37,062 nucleotides of DNA from Bacteroides caecigallinarum (GTDB lineage Bacteria; Bacteroidota; Bacteroidia; Bacteroidales; Bacteroidaceae). Positions within the stretch are counted from its first letter, which is position 1, and each line of letters opens with the position of its first letter. The position numbers and the translations under genes are program-made. The notes under the pieces were generated by a model. It had not been told where the DNA came from, searched no databases, and saw nothing but the letters and a program-made list of their open reading frames with translations. Shown here piece by piece: positions 17,992 through 26,909 of this stretch. Where the stretch lies: assembly GCF_016902295.1 (NCBI RefSeq), contig NZ_JACJLQ010000032.1, forward strand, positions 1-37,062. The letters run 5' to 3'.

Positions 17992-18851
17992 AAAATATAC
18001 TCGTGACAGGAGCCAACGGTCAGCTTGGTAATGAAATGCGTATTTTGTCGGAGTCATATCCGCAGTACAGATACTTATTTACTGATGTGGCAGAACTTGA
18101 TATCTGCAATGAAAAGGCTGTCATGGATTTTGTAATGTCCAACGATATAGATATTATTGTCAATTGTGCAGCATATACCGCTGTAGATAAGGCTGAAGAT
18201 AATGTTGAACTTTGCAAGATGCTTAACCAGCAGGCTCCTGGCTTCCTGGCGAAGGCTGCTAAAGCAAGAAACGGATACTTGATTCAGGTATCGACAGATT
18301 ATGTATTCGATGGGACCGCACATATCCCATACCGTGAAGATGCTGAAACATGTCCTAATTCGGTATATGGTGTGACAAAATTAGGAGGAGAGCTGGAAGC
18401 ATTCAAGTATTGTCCTGAAACAATGGTGATAAGAACGGCATGGCTGTATTCCTCTTTCGGCAATAATTTCGTAAAGACAATGATGCGTCTGGGAAGAGAA
18501 AGAGATACCTTGGGCGTGATATTCGATCAGATAGGAACTCCTACATACGCACGCGACCTTGCGGTGGCAATATTCGCTGCCATAAACAAGGGAATCGTTC
18601 CGGGAGTATATCATTTCAGCAACGAAGGCGTATGCTCATGGTACGATTTTACCAAAGCTATCCATGCCATTGCAGGCATTCAGGGATGCAATGTGAGACC
18701 TCTGCATACAGAGGATTATCCTACAAAGGCTGTACGCCCGCATTATTCAGTTCTCGACAAGACAAAGATTAAGGATACTTACGGAATAGAGATACCATAC
18801 TGGATGGACAGCCTCAAGGAGTGTATGGAGATATTGAATACTAGTTTATAA
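17988..18851 (+). CDS. rfbD: dTDP-4-dehydrorhamnose reductase
   Basis: A 287-residue short-chain dehydrogenase that reduces dTDP-4-keto-rhamnose with NAD(P)H, the last step of dTDP-L-rhamnose synthesis for surface polysaccharides. The N-terminal nucleotide-binding turn is TGANGQLG. The DYVFDG strand and the catalytic Tyr-Lys pair in SVYGVTKLGGE are intact, and length is normal. It lies apart from any other rhamnose gene, coupled by a four-base overlap to DUF4924. An inverted repeat (AAGTTTTAAGTCT near 18850 against AGACTTAAAAATT near 18915) separates it from prfC, so read-through may be partial. Confidence 0.94.
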   Translation: MKNILVTGANGQLGNEMRILSESYPQYRYLFTDVAELDICNEKAVMDFVMSNDIDIIVNCAAYTAVDKAEDNVELCKMLNQQAPGFLAKAAKARNGYLIQVSTDYVFDGTAHIPYREDAETCPNSVYGVTKLGGELEAFKYCPETMVIRTAWLYSSFGNNFVKTMMRLGRERDTLGVIFDQIGTPTYARDLAVAIFAAINKGIVPGVYHFSNEGVCSWYDFTKAIHAIAGIQGCNVRPLHTEDYPTKAVRPHYSVLDKTKIKDTYGIEIPYWMDSLKECMEILNTSL

Positions 18852-18938
18852 GTTTTAAGTCTATAAGTTTGATATTATCTGCAAGCTATAGAAACTAAAA
18901 ACTTAAGAACTCAAAGACTTAAAAATTCAAAATAATAT

Positions 18939-20507
18939 ATGAATCAGGAAATAGAAAGAAGACGTACTTTTGCCATTATCGCCCATCCTGATGCCGGAAA
19001 GACATCGTTGACAGAAAAACTGTTGCTTTTCGGAGGTCAGATTCAGGTTGCAGGTGCGGTAAAATCAAACAAAATCAAGAAAACAGCTACATCCGACTGG
19101 ATGGACATCGAAAAGCAGCGTGGTATTTCCGTTACCACATCCGTGATGGAGTTCGATTATAACGACTATAAGGTTAATATCCTTGATACTCCGGGTCACC
19201 AGGACTTTGCCGAAGATACTTACCGTACACTTACCGCGGTGGACAGTGTTATCATTGTTGTCGATGGTGCGAAAGGTGTGGAAACCCAGACAAGAAAACT
19301 GATGGAAGTGTGCCGTATGCGCAACACTCCGGTTATCATTTTTGTCAACAAGATGGACCGTGAGGCCAAGGACCCGTTCGATTTGCTTGACGAGCTTGAA
19401 GAAGAACTGGTTATCCAGGTACGTCCTCTTACATGGCCTATCGAAAGTGGACCACGTTTCCGCGGTGTATATAATATATATGAACAGAAACTGAACCTTT
19501 TCCAACCTTCGAAGCAGGTTGTAACAGAAAAGGTTGAAGTAAACATCAATACGGAAGAACTCGATAATCATATAGGTCATGACCTTGCAGACAAGCTTCG
19601 TGGTGAACTTGAACTGATTGATGGAGTTTATCCGGAATTCAATGTAGATGAATATCTTAAAGGTGATGTGGCTCCTGTATTCTTCGGTTCCGCTCTCAAC
19701 AACTTCGGTGTTCAGGAATTGCTCGACTGTTTCGTGGAGATTGCACCAAGTCCCCGTCCTGTAACAGCTGTAGAGCGTACAGTAAATCCTGATGAGCCTA
19801 AGTTTACAGGCTTCATCTTCAAGATAACAGCCAATATCGACCCTAACCACCGTTCTTGTGTGGCATTCTGTAAGGTATGTTCAGGTAAGTTTACCCGTAA
19901 TACTCCGTATCTACATGTACGCCATAACAAGACAATGCGTTTTTCTTCGCCTACACAGTTCATGGCACAGCGCAAGACTACTGTGGATGAGGCTTGGGCA
20001 GGCGATATCATCGGTTTGCCTGATAACGGAACATTCAAGATTGGCGATACACTGACTGAAGGTGAAAACCTTCACTTCAAAGGACTTCCAAGCTTCTCTC
20101 CTGAGATGTTCAAGTATATCGAGAATGCCGACCCGATGAAGACAAAACAGCTCAACAAGGGTATCGACCAGCTTATGGACGAAGGTGTGGCACAGCTCTT
20201 TGTCAACCAGTTCAACGGCCGCAAGATTATCGGTACTGTAGGTCAGTTGCAGTTTGAGGTAATCCAGTATCGTTTGGAAAATGAATATAATGCCAAATGT
20301 CGTTGGGAGCCTGTAAGTCTTTATAAGGCTTGCTGGATAGAAAGTGATGATCCGGAAGAGCTTGAGGCATTCAAGAAACGTAAATACCAGTATATGGCTA
20401 AGGACCGCGAGGGAAGAGATGTGTTCCTGGCTGATAGTGGATATGTGCTTCAGATGGCACAGATGGACTTTAAACATATCAAGTTCCATTTCACTTCTGA
20501 ATTCTGA
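18939..20507 (+). CDS. prfC: Peptide chain release factor 3
   Basis: A 522-residue translational GTPase that removes release factors RF1/RF2 from the ribosome after termination. The G domain has all motifs: G1 AHPDAGKTS, the RGISVTTS switch I, G3 DTPGHQDF and G4 NKMDRE. Family features continue with [16 protein letters not shown], domain II, and the C-terminal [17 protein letters not shown] region. The start [20 protein letters not shown] is the usual one. It lies 87 bases after rfbD on the same strand and is closed by a strong terminator. Confidence 0.98.
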   Translation: MNQEIERRRTFAIIAHPDAGKTSLTEKLLLFGGQIQVAGAVKSNKIKKTATSDWMDIEKQRGISVTTSVMEFDYNDYKVNILDTPGHQDFAEDTYRTLTAVDSVIIVVDGAKGVETQTRKLMEVCRMRNTPVIIFVNKMDREAKDPFDLLDELEEELVIQVRPLTWPIESGPRFRGVYNIYEQKLNLFQPSKQVVTEKVEVNINTEELDNHIGHDLADKLRGELELIDGVYPEFNVDEYLKGDVAPVFFGSALNNFGVQELLDCFVEIAPSPRPVTAVERTVNPDEPKFTGFIFKITANIDPNHRSCVAFCKVCSGKFTRNTPYLHVRHNKTMRFSSPTQFMAQRKTTVDEAWAGDIIGLPDNGTFKIGDTLTEGENLHFKGLPSFSPEMFKYIENADPMKTKQLNKGIDQLMDEGVAQLFVNQFNGRKIIGTVGQLQFEVIQYRLENEYNAKCRWEPVSLYKACWIESDDPEELEAFKKRKYQYMAKDREGRDVFLADSGYVLQMAQMDFKHIKFHFTSEF

Positions 20508-20525
20508 TAAAGATTCTAATATGGG

Positions 20526-20553
20526 AAAGCCGCTTCAAGAGCGGCTTTTTTTT
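20526..20553 (+). terminator. Terminator of the prfC transcript
   Basis: Arms AAAGCCGCT (20526-20534) and AGCGGCTTT (20540-20548) with a five-base loop are followed by a T-run to 20553. This is a textbook intrinsic terminator 18 bases after the stop codon. Confidence 0.93.
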
Positions 20554-20606
20554 ATATCCATTTTCATGAGTAATTTTTACCCATAAACAATTTTATTCCA
20601 CAATAT

Positions 20607-20626
20607 TGTGTGTATAATTACACACA
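20607..20626. repeat. Short perfect hairpin in the gap before the secreted-protein gene
   Basis: TGTGTGTA (20607-20614) and TACACACA (20619-20626) flank a TAAT loop. It could be an operator or a weak stem in the 275-base gap between prfC and the next gene. The rest of that gap holds the prfC terminator and AT-rich sequence, with no clear promoter box. Confidence 0.4.
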
Positions 20627-20782
20627 TTTATTTATTTCAAATCAGACTTTTACCTTCTTATCCTGATACATAAATTATTAATTATCAGTTCCTTTACATA
20701 TAAACCGATATTTCTGGCATACCATTTGTCCTTAATTCTACGAGCACTAAACTAATTGTCTAACATTTAAAACTATTGAATT

Positions 20783-21091
20783 ATGAAAAAAGTATTTTTT
20801 GCATTAGCATTGGTAATGGGATTAGGAACTACAGCTACATTCGCATCAAGTTTCTCATCAACTCAAATCACAACCGTAACAAACGTAAATGATTTTACAC
20901 CTATCGAAATCAAAGATTTGCCTAAAGCTGTTCAGGAAGTATTAGTAAAAAGTTACAAAGACTTTACTATTAAATCGGCAGCAGTTGAAACTGCCGAAGA
21001 CGGAACAGCCACCTATCAGATAACTTTGGTTGATGCAGACAATGAAGAATCTGTAGTACTGTTCAACGAAAAAGGTGAAATATTGGAATAA
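20783..21091 (+). CDS. Small secreted PepSY-like protein
   Basis: A 102-residue protein with a clear signal peptide (MKKVFFALALVMGLGTTATFA, cleavage near residue 21-22) and a small alpha/beta domain. The phrase IEIKDLPKAVQEVLVKSYKDFTI, then YQITLVDADNEESVVLFNEKGEILE, fits the PepSY-like (BLIP-like) periplasmic proteins common in Bacteroidetes, whose role is unknown. It stands alone, with terminators on both sides, so it is a one-gene transcript. Confidence 0.8.
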   Translation: MKKVFFALALVMGLGTTATFASSFSSTQITTVTNVNDFTPIEIKDLPKAVQEVLVKSYKDFTIKSAAVETAEDGTATYQITLVDADNEESVVLFNEKGEILE

Positions 21092-21138
21092 TAGACAACA
21101 GATTTAAATATCAGTTGGAATTAATTATTTAAGCTCAG

Positions 21139-21173
21139 AAGCCATCTCAAAACAACTTTGGGATGGCTTTTTT
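21139..21173 (+). terminator. Terminator of the small secreted-protein gene
   Basis: Arms at 21139-21151 and 21157-21169 pair over 13 bases with one G-T pair and a five-base loop. A T-run follows to 21173. It isolates this gene from the cobalamin operon. Confidence 0.9.
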
Positions 21174-21237
21174 CATTTATTATTACAACGTAAAGTTTTT
21201 CAAGTACAAATCTTTACTGAAATTACAACGCTAATAA

Positions 21238-21269
21238 TTTTACATTGTCCGTTTTTTTACATATTTTTG
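21238..21269 (+). promoter_or_regulatory. Promoter of the cobalamin-uptake operon
   Basis: TATTTTTG (21262-21269) matches TAnnTTTG. TTTT (21238-21241) lies 20 bases upstream in the -33 position. The start of transcription would fall near 21275, exactly where the riboswitch begins. Confidence 0.65.
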
Positions 21270-21273
21270 CGAT

Positions 21274-21454
21274 GTTTTGTTCCGATATGCCTATTTACAG
21301 GATGAGGATGAAAAGGGAATCGGGTGAAAATCCCGGACAGTCCCGCTGCTGTAATCTCCATTTAAAGGATTGCCTGATAATCTATTTTACCACTGTCTGT
21401 CAATGCAGACGGGAAGGTTGAGCAATCCGGAGTAAGTCAGAAGACCTGCAAAAC
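21274..21454 (+). ncRNA. Cobalamin (AdoCbl-type) riboswitch
   Basis: The conserved core is directly readable: AAAAGGGAATC, then GGTGAAAATCCCGGACAG, then TCCCGCTGCTGTAA (around 21312-21355). The 3' B12 box AGTCAGAAGACCTGC lies at 21435-21449. GTTTTG (21274-21279) can pair with CAAAAC (21449-21454) to close the outer P1 helix. In characterised members cobalamin binding lowers expression of the downstream uptake genes. A possible expression-platform stem, CATTCT/AGAATG, lies at 21472-21490, upstream of the btuB start, and hints at control of translation or of early termination. Confidence 0.95.
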
Positions 21455-21532
21455 TTAAAAATCATGCCAGACATTCTCGAGGAAAGAATGCCATGGATAC
21501 ATGTAGTTTAATACATTTATTAATTGAGAAGA

Positions 21533-23554
21533 ATGGGCAAACTGAATGACTTTGTCCGAAAATGTGTTTTGGGAATATCAGGTATTATTATATCTGTACA
21601 TATAAATTATATTTATGCACAAGACACACAACAGGACAGCATAACAGGAAAAGTACATCAAATTCCGGACGTTACTGTCAGCGCGAGAAAAACTCCGCCT
21701 GCAATTAAAGCTACGTCGCCGTTTCAGGTCATGAACAAGACAGATCTGGAACGTCTGGGAACATACGATGTTTCGGAAGCTGTAAAACATTTCTCAGGGG
21801 TAAATGTAAAAGATTATGGAGGTATAGGCGGATTGAAAACCATATCAGTAAGAAGCATGGGGGCGCAACATACCGGAGTGATATACGATGGTGTAAGTGT
21901 CAGCGATTGTCAATCTGGGCAGATAGATATTTCAAGATATTCACTTACAAATGTGTCAGAATTGTCAATGACCATTGGACAAACCGATAATATTTATCAA
22001 TCGGCAAAGGCTTTTGCCTCGGCAGGAGTATTAAACATTCAAACTTCAAAACCGGAAAGAGAAAACAATTTGCCATCTCTTGATGCCAATATTAAAGCGG
22101 GTTCGTTCGGTATGGTAAATCCTTCATTGCTGTATATGCAAAACTTCAATCAAAGAATTGGCATCTCGCTTTATGGAGACTATATGCGGGCTGACGGCAA
22201 TTATCCGTTCAAGATGTGGAATGGAAGCACACTTATCGACTCCAAGAGGAACAACAGTGACATACGTTCCTGGCGAGGGGAAGCGAACATGTACGTATCA
22301 CTTCGTAATGAACAGAATATACAGCTGAAAGCATACCTTTATGATTCGAAAAGAGGGCTTCCGGGAAGTGTGATATATGATAACCCTTATGCTGCCGAAC
22401 GTCTGTATGACAAGAACTACTTTGCTCAGGGACGGTACGAAAAGCTTTGGGGCGAAAAGCTGAAACTTCAGACTCTCGGGAAGTTCAATTACACGTGGAC
22501 ACGCGATTATAACAATCAAGCCGCAGGAATAACCAACGATAAGTATAAACAGACAGAAACATACCTTTCGGCTACGGTGCTTGCAAATCCATGCAGAAAT
22601 CTTTCAATATCTTTCGCCCAGGATTTTGCTTACAATTATCTGTACACCAATCTGAAGAACGCGAAGTTCCCAAAACGATATACCTCTCTCAGCGTAATCG
22701 CAGCAAAATACGAAACAAGTATTATCACAGCGTCGGCGTCATTGCTGAACACTTTTATAACAGAAAAAGTAAAGACCGGCAAGGCTTCCGATGACCGAAA
22801 GCGTTTATCGCCTGCCATAAGTATTTCATGGAAACCTATTGCCAATCAGGGGATAAGAATCAGAGCTTCGTACAAGGACATTTTCCGAACACCGACATTC
22901 AATGACCTTTATTATACATTAATAGGTAATACAAACCTGAAACCAGAGACCACACGACAGACCAACCTCGGTATAACATGGAACAAATCGATGCCGGAAA
23001 ACAGTGTCAGATTCATTAGTATATCAACCGACGCATACTATAACATTGTAAACAACAAGATTGTAGCCATTCCTACAATGTTTGTATGGAAGATGATGAA
23101 TGTAGGAAAAGTAGAAACTATCGGTACCGACGTAAACGTATCAGCAGAATGCAGCATAACAGACAAAATCAACATATACATAAGCGGTAGCTATAACTTT
23201 ACACAAGCTGAAGACATTACTGACGAAACATCCAAGACATGGAGAAACCAGATTGTATATACACCGAAGCATTACGGCAGTGGAAACCTGACACTGGAAA
23301 CACCCTGGATAAACATTGCCTATAACATGATAGCCTCATCAGAGCGATATACATTTGCACAGAATTTACCGTCGTACAGGATAGAACCATATACCGACCA
23401 CAGTATATCGTTATACAGAAAGTTCAATTGGAAAAAACATAATTTCAAGATACAACTTGACGCACTGAATTTAGGAGGAAATAACTACGAGATAATTCGT
23501 TTCTATCCTATGCCGGGACGTAACTACAAGATTTCAATAAACTATTATTTATAA
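21533..23554 (+). CDS. btuB: BtuB-like TonB-dependent cobalamin receptor
   Basis: A 673-residue outer-membrane receptor that takes in cobalamin using TonB energy. A signal peptide ends near the AQDTQQD stretch. A TonB-box-like DVTVSA follows, then the plug domain (about residues 50-160, with SVRSMGAQHTGVIYDGVSV), and a 22-strand barrel ending in the usual aromatic-tipped last strand NYKISINYYL. It lacks the N-terminal carboxypeptidase-like extension of SusC-type transporters, as expected for BtuB. I start it at the ATG at 21533; a TTG at 21524 is possible. The riboswitch directly upstream and the BtuG/BtuFCD genes downstream fix the substrate as a corrinoid. Confidence 0.93.
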   Translation: MGKLNDFVRKCVLGISGIIISVHINYIYAQDTQQDSITGKVHQIPDVTVSARKTPPAIKATSPFQVMNKTDLERLGTYDVSEAVKHFSGVNVKDYGGIGGLKTISVRSMGAQHTGVIYDGVSVSDCQSGQIDISRYSLTNVSELSMTIGQTDNIYQSAKAFASAGVLNIQTSKPERENNLPSLDANIKAGSFGMVNPSLLYMQNFNQRIGISLYGDYMRADGNYPFKMWNGSTLIDSKRNNSDIRSWRGEANMYVSLRNEQNIQLKAYLYDSKRGLPGSVIYDNPYAAERLYDKNYFAQGRYEKLWGEKLKLQTLGKFNYTWTRDYNNQAAGITNDKYKQTETYLSATVLANPCRNLSISFAQDFAYNYLYTNLKNAKFPKRYTSLSVIAAKYETSIITASASLLNTFITEKVKTGKASDDRKRLSPAISISWKPIANQGIRIRASYKDIFRTPTFNDLYYTLIGNTNLKPETTRQTNLGITWNKSMPENSVRFISISTDAYYNIVNNKIVAIPTMFVWKMMNVGKVETIGTDVNVSAECSITDKINIYISGSYNFTQAEDITDETSKTWRNQIVYTPKHYGSGNLTLETPWINIAYNMIASSERYTFAQNLPSYRIEPYTDHSISLYRKFNWKKHNFKIQLDALNLGGNNYEIIRFYPMPGRNYKISINYYL

Positions 23555-23576
23555 ACATAAAAACGAAAGAAAAAAA

Positions 23577-24671
23577 ATGAAAAAAGTATTTTATTATTTA
23601 GCTATACTGCCATTGATGGCAGGACTGACAGCTTGTGAGAACAATGACGAGCCAAATCCTGACGATAACAGTTCAGACGTAAAAACAACCTACGGAGCAT
23701 ACATCGTAAACACAGGCAACTGGAATCAGAATGACGCATCAATACAATGGTATGATCTTACGACTAAGGAAATTTCAGGCGACATATATAATCAGGAAAA
23801 TAAAAAAGGAATAGGCGACCTTCAGGATTTATGTATATACGGTTCTAAGCTCTATGCCATTTCAACTACTTCTTCAAAAATAGAAATACTGGAAAGAAAC
23901 GGTAAAATAGTAAAGACTATATCAATGGTAAACGAAGCCGGACAACCAAAATCTCCACGCTACGCTACTGCTGCCGATGGCTATGTCTTTGTTTCAGCAC
24001 AAGACGGAACCGTATCTAAAATAGATACAATAAGCATGAGTATAGTAGCGACAGCACAGGTTGGAGGCTATCTGGAAGGATTATCATATAATAAAGGTAA
24101 GCTATTTGTCAACAAATCCGATTATATGAGTGACGGTACAGGTAATTCCGTATATGTGATAGACACAGAAACTATGGAAAAGATTAAGGATATAACAGTC
24201 GTTCTTAACCCTTACACACAAAACATTGTAGGCAGCGACGGATATATATATATAGTATCAAACGGTAATTATGCCGGAGCTGAATGGTTGCCAGGGGAAG
24301 AAAGCTGGATATACGGAACACTGCAGAGAATAAACCCAGACACATACGAAGTGGAAGAACTTTGCAACGCAAGCTACATTGCAAACAGGGGAGACAAGAT
24401 GTACATTCTATATTCAGAATACTATCTGCCGGATAGAGCAAAATGTTTCGTTTATGACATTAAGACAAAAGAAGAAAAAGAATTTATTGATTTCAGCTCA
24501 ATCAGCACTCCTGGAGGCATCGCGGTAGATCCTAATTCGGACGATGTATATATAATAAGCAACCCTTACGGACAAATGAGTGAGGTATTTGTATATGATA
24601 ACGAAGGAAACTTCAAACACAAATTTGAAACAGGAGCATATACAACAAACATTAAATTCCTTTCTGAGTAA
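23577..24671 (+). CDS. btuG: BtuG-like surface cobalamin-binding lipoprotein (beta-propeller)
   Basis: A 364-residue lipoprotein. The lipobox ends at C20 (GLTAC), followed at once by an acidic stretch (ENNDEPNPDD) that matches the Bacteroidetes surface-export signal, so it should sit on the outside of the outer membrane. The rest is repeated beta-propeller blades of the YncE/DUF5074 kind, for example DLQDLCIYGSKLYAIS and SPRYATAADGYVFVS. In Bacteroides, BtuG proteins of this fold cap BtuB and capture cobalamin with very high affinity. The position right after btuB in a riboswitch-controlled operon supports this identity. An alternative is another DUF5074 protein, but context makes that unlikely. 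Confidence 0.87.
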   Translation: MKKVFYYLAILPLMAGLTACENNDEPNPDDNSSDVKTTYGAYIVNTGNWNQNDASIQWYDLTTKEISGDIYNQENKKGIGDLQDLCIYGSKLYAISTTSSKIEILERNGKIVKTISMVNEAGQPKSPRYATAADGYVFVSAQDGTVSKIDTISMSIVATAQVGGYLEGLSYNKGKLFVNKSDYMSDGTGNSVYVIDTETMEKIKDITVVLNPYTQNIVGSDGYIYIVSNGNYAGAEWLPGEESWIYGTLQRINPDTYEVEELCNASYIANRGDKMYILYSEYYLPDRAKCFVYDIKTKEEKEFIDFSSISTPGGIAVDPNSDDVYIISNPYGQMSEVFVYDNEGNFKHKFETGAYTTNIKFLSE

Positions 24672-24680
24672 TTTAAAATT

Positions 24681-25817
24681 ATGCACAAAATACTATCTGC
24701 CCATATAGTAACAATTGTCCTGCTTCTCTCTGCCTGTAGCGGAGGAAGCAGGACTTCCTTGCATCATGACACTGATGCAGACACTGTAAAATTCAGTTAT
24801 GCAGAAAATATAAGGATTCTGAAGTTCAACGATTACACCAAAGTGGAACTACGCAACCCGTGGGACACACTAAAATCACTTCATACATACATCTTGACAT
24901 CAAACGACGCTCCGCACGAAGGCAAATTTTCTGAAGGAACTATTATACATACACCCATATCGCGTTCAATAGTTTACTCGTCGGTACACTGCTCTCTGAT
25001 GGACGAACTTAACGCCATATCTTCAATATCCGGAGTATGCGATTTAGGCTACATAAACCATCCTAAGATAAAAGAGCTATGTAGCAACGGCAAGATATCG
25101 GACTGCGGTTCTTCGATGAGTCCTGACATTGAAAAGATAATAGATCTGAATGCTGATGCCGTAATGCTGTCTCCTTTTGAAAACAGCGGAGGGTATGGAA
25201 GAATTGAAAATATCGGAATACCCATAATTGAATGTGCCGACTATATGGAAACATCACCGCTTGGCAGAGCGGAGTGGATTAAATTCTACGGAATGCTTGT
25301 TGGCAAAGAAAAAACTGCCGATTCATTGTTCTGTATAATAGAAAAGCAGTACAACCAGCTTAAGCAGAAAACACATAACGTAAAATCCAGACCTACAGTA
25401 ATAACCGAATTAAAATACTCTTCGGCATGGTACGTACCCGGAGGGCAAAGCACTATGGCAAAGCTTATTGACGATGCCGGAGCAAACTATATCTTCAGTT
25501 ACACCAAAGGAAGCGGATCAATACCGTTGTCATTCGAGACAGTACTCGATAAAGGACAAAAAGCAGATTTCTGGCTGATAAAATACAACCAGAAAACGGA
25601 CAAGACATATTCTGAGCTTGAAAAAGATTATTCTCCCTACAAGAATTTTGACGCATGGAAAAATAAGCGTATTTTTGGCTGCAATACATCGTATGTTAAT
25701 TATTACGAGGATACTCCTTTCCATCCCGAAAGTCTTCTTAGAGACCTTATAATAATTTTACATCCGGAGATTATGGCTAATGAGAATACAAAATATTTTA
25801 CTCCGATAGGAGATTAA
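24681..25817 (+). CDS. btuF: BtuF-like cobalamin-binding lipoprotein of the ABC importer
   Basis: A 378-residue periplasmic substrate-binding protein of the cluster that serves FecCD-type importers. The lipobox ends at C19 (LLLSAC). Neutral residues (SGGSRTS) follow, with no acidic export signal, so it should face the periplasm, unlike the neighbouring BtuG. Family motifs include RSIVYSSVHCSLMDEL, the CDLGYINHPKI loop, and SPDIEKIIDLNADAVMLSP. It starts ten bases after btuG and is followed by the permease and ATPase genes. The ligand is inferred from the riboswitch and btuB in the same operon; alone it could be read as a siderophore or heme binder. Confidence 0.88.
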   Translation: MHKILSAHIVTIVLLLSACSGGSRTSLHHDTDADTVKFSYAENIRILKFNDYTKVELRNPWDTLKSLHTYILTSNDAPHEGKFSEGTIIHTPISRSIVYSSVHCSLMDELNAISSISGVCDLGYINHPKIKELCSNGKISDCGSSMSPDIEKIIDLNADAVMLSPFENSGGYGRIENIGIPIIECADYMETSPLGRAEWIKFYGMLVGKEKTADSLFCIIEKQYNQLKQKTHNVKSRPTVITELKYSSAWYVPGGQSTMAKLIDDAGANYIFSYTKGSGSIPLSFETVLDKGQKADFWLIKYNQKTDKTYSELEKDYSPYKNFDAWKNKRIFGCNTSYVNYYEDTPFHPESLLRDLIIILHPEIMANENTKYFTPIGD

Positions 25818-25877
25818 AATTACCTGTCGGCAAGCAACTGATTAGCACAACATGAGAACCTGTATAAAAACTGAATT

Positions 25878-26909
25878 TTGAAAACCAAGAATACTTTTTA
25901 CATCATAATACTTGCCGTAACGACATTCATACTCGCAACTATAAGTTTATATTACGGGTCAGTGGATATTCCGGCATCGGCTGTTACAGATATTCTGCTT
26001 GGAGGTGAGTCTGAGAAGTCCAGCTGGACATTCATCATTCTTCAATCAAGGATACCTCAGACAATCACAGCCATACTCACCGGCGCCGCACTTTCAGTGT
26101 CCGGACTTATGCTGCAAACGACATTCAACAATCCGCTCGCCGATTCATCAATACTCGGTATCAGTGCCGGTTCAAGTCTTGGAGCTGCATTGGTTATTCT
26201 GGGGTTGGGTGGAAGCATAACCACTTCAGCTATCACATTCGGAGGTTTTATTTCAGTAATTGCAGGGGCCATGGCCGGCGCATTCGTAATAATGGCATTC
26301 ATACTCTTTCTTTCAACACTTATAAAAAACAATGTAATGCTACTCATAGCCGGCATCATGACCGGTTATGTCACATCGTCGGTCATTTCATTACTGAATT
26401 TCTTTTCCACAGCCGAAGGTGTACACTCTTACATTACATGGGGTATGGGAAATTTCGGCGGAGTTTCCCTATCTCAACTCCCGGCATTTACCATAATGAT
26501 ATTCATTGGTCTGACTATATCAATAATGCTCATAAAACCAATGAACGCCCTACTATTAGGAACAAGATACGCTGAAAATCTCGGAGTAAACATACGTCGT
26601 ACAAGAAACCTGTTATTACTCTCCACCGGAATCCTTACTGCGGTTACAACCGCATTCTGCGGACCTATATCTTTCATCGGACTGGCTGTTCCGCATATAT
26701 CCAGACTACTGCTTGGAACATCAAACCACAATACACTACTGCCTGCCACTGCATTATGCGGTTCGGCAATGGCACTGCTATGCTCAATAATAAGCATACT
26801 GCCCGGCGAAAACGGCATAATACCTATAAATGCCGTTACTCCGGTACTCGGAGCTCCAGTAATAATATACGTAATAATAAACCAGAAGAAAATACAATAC
26901 TTTAACTGA
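25878..26909 (+). CDS. btuC: BtuC-like ABC permease (FecCD family)
   Basis: A 343-residue inner-membrane permease with about ten membrane segments, dimeric in related importers. Signature stretches are SRIPQTITAILTGAALSVSG, LMLQTTFNNPLADSSILGIS, and the ATPase-contact region LGVNIRRTRNLLLL followed by GPISFIGLAVPHI. There is no ATG before about residue 76, which would cut off the first helix and the SRIPQ motif. The start must therefore be the TTG at 25878 or the ATT just before it; the next codon upstream is a stop. It lies 60 bases after btuF and overlaps btuD by one base. Confidence 0.93.
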   Translation: MKTKNTFYIIILAVTTFILATISLYYGSVDIPASAVTDILLGGESEKSSWTFIILQSRIPQTITAILTGAALSVSGLMLQTTFNNPLADSSILGISAGSSLGAALVILGLGGSITTSAITFGGFISVIAGAMAGAFVIMAFILFLSTLIKNNVMLLIAGIMTGYVTSSVISLLNFFSTAEGVHSYITWGMGNFGGVSLSQLPAFTIMIFIGLTISIMLIKPMNALLLGTRYAENLGVNIRRTRNLLLLSTGILTAVTTAFCGPISFIGLAVPHISRLLLGTSNHNTLLPATALCGSAMALLCSIISILPGENGIIPINAVTPVLGAPVIIYVIINQKKIQYFN

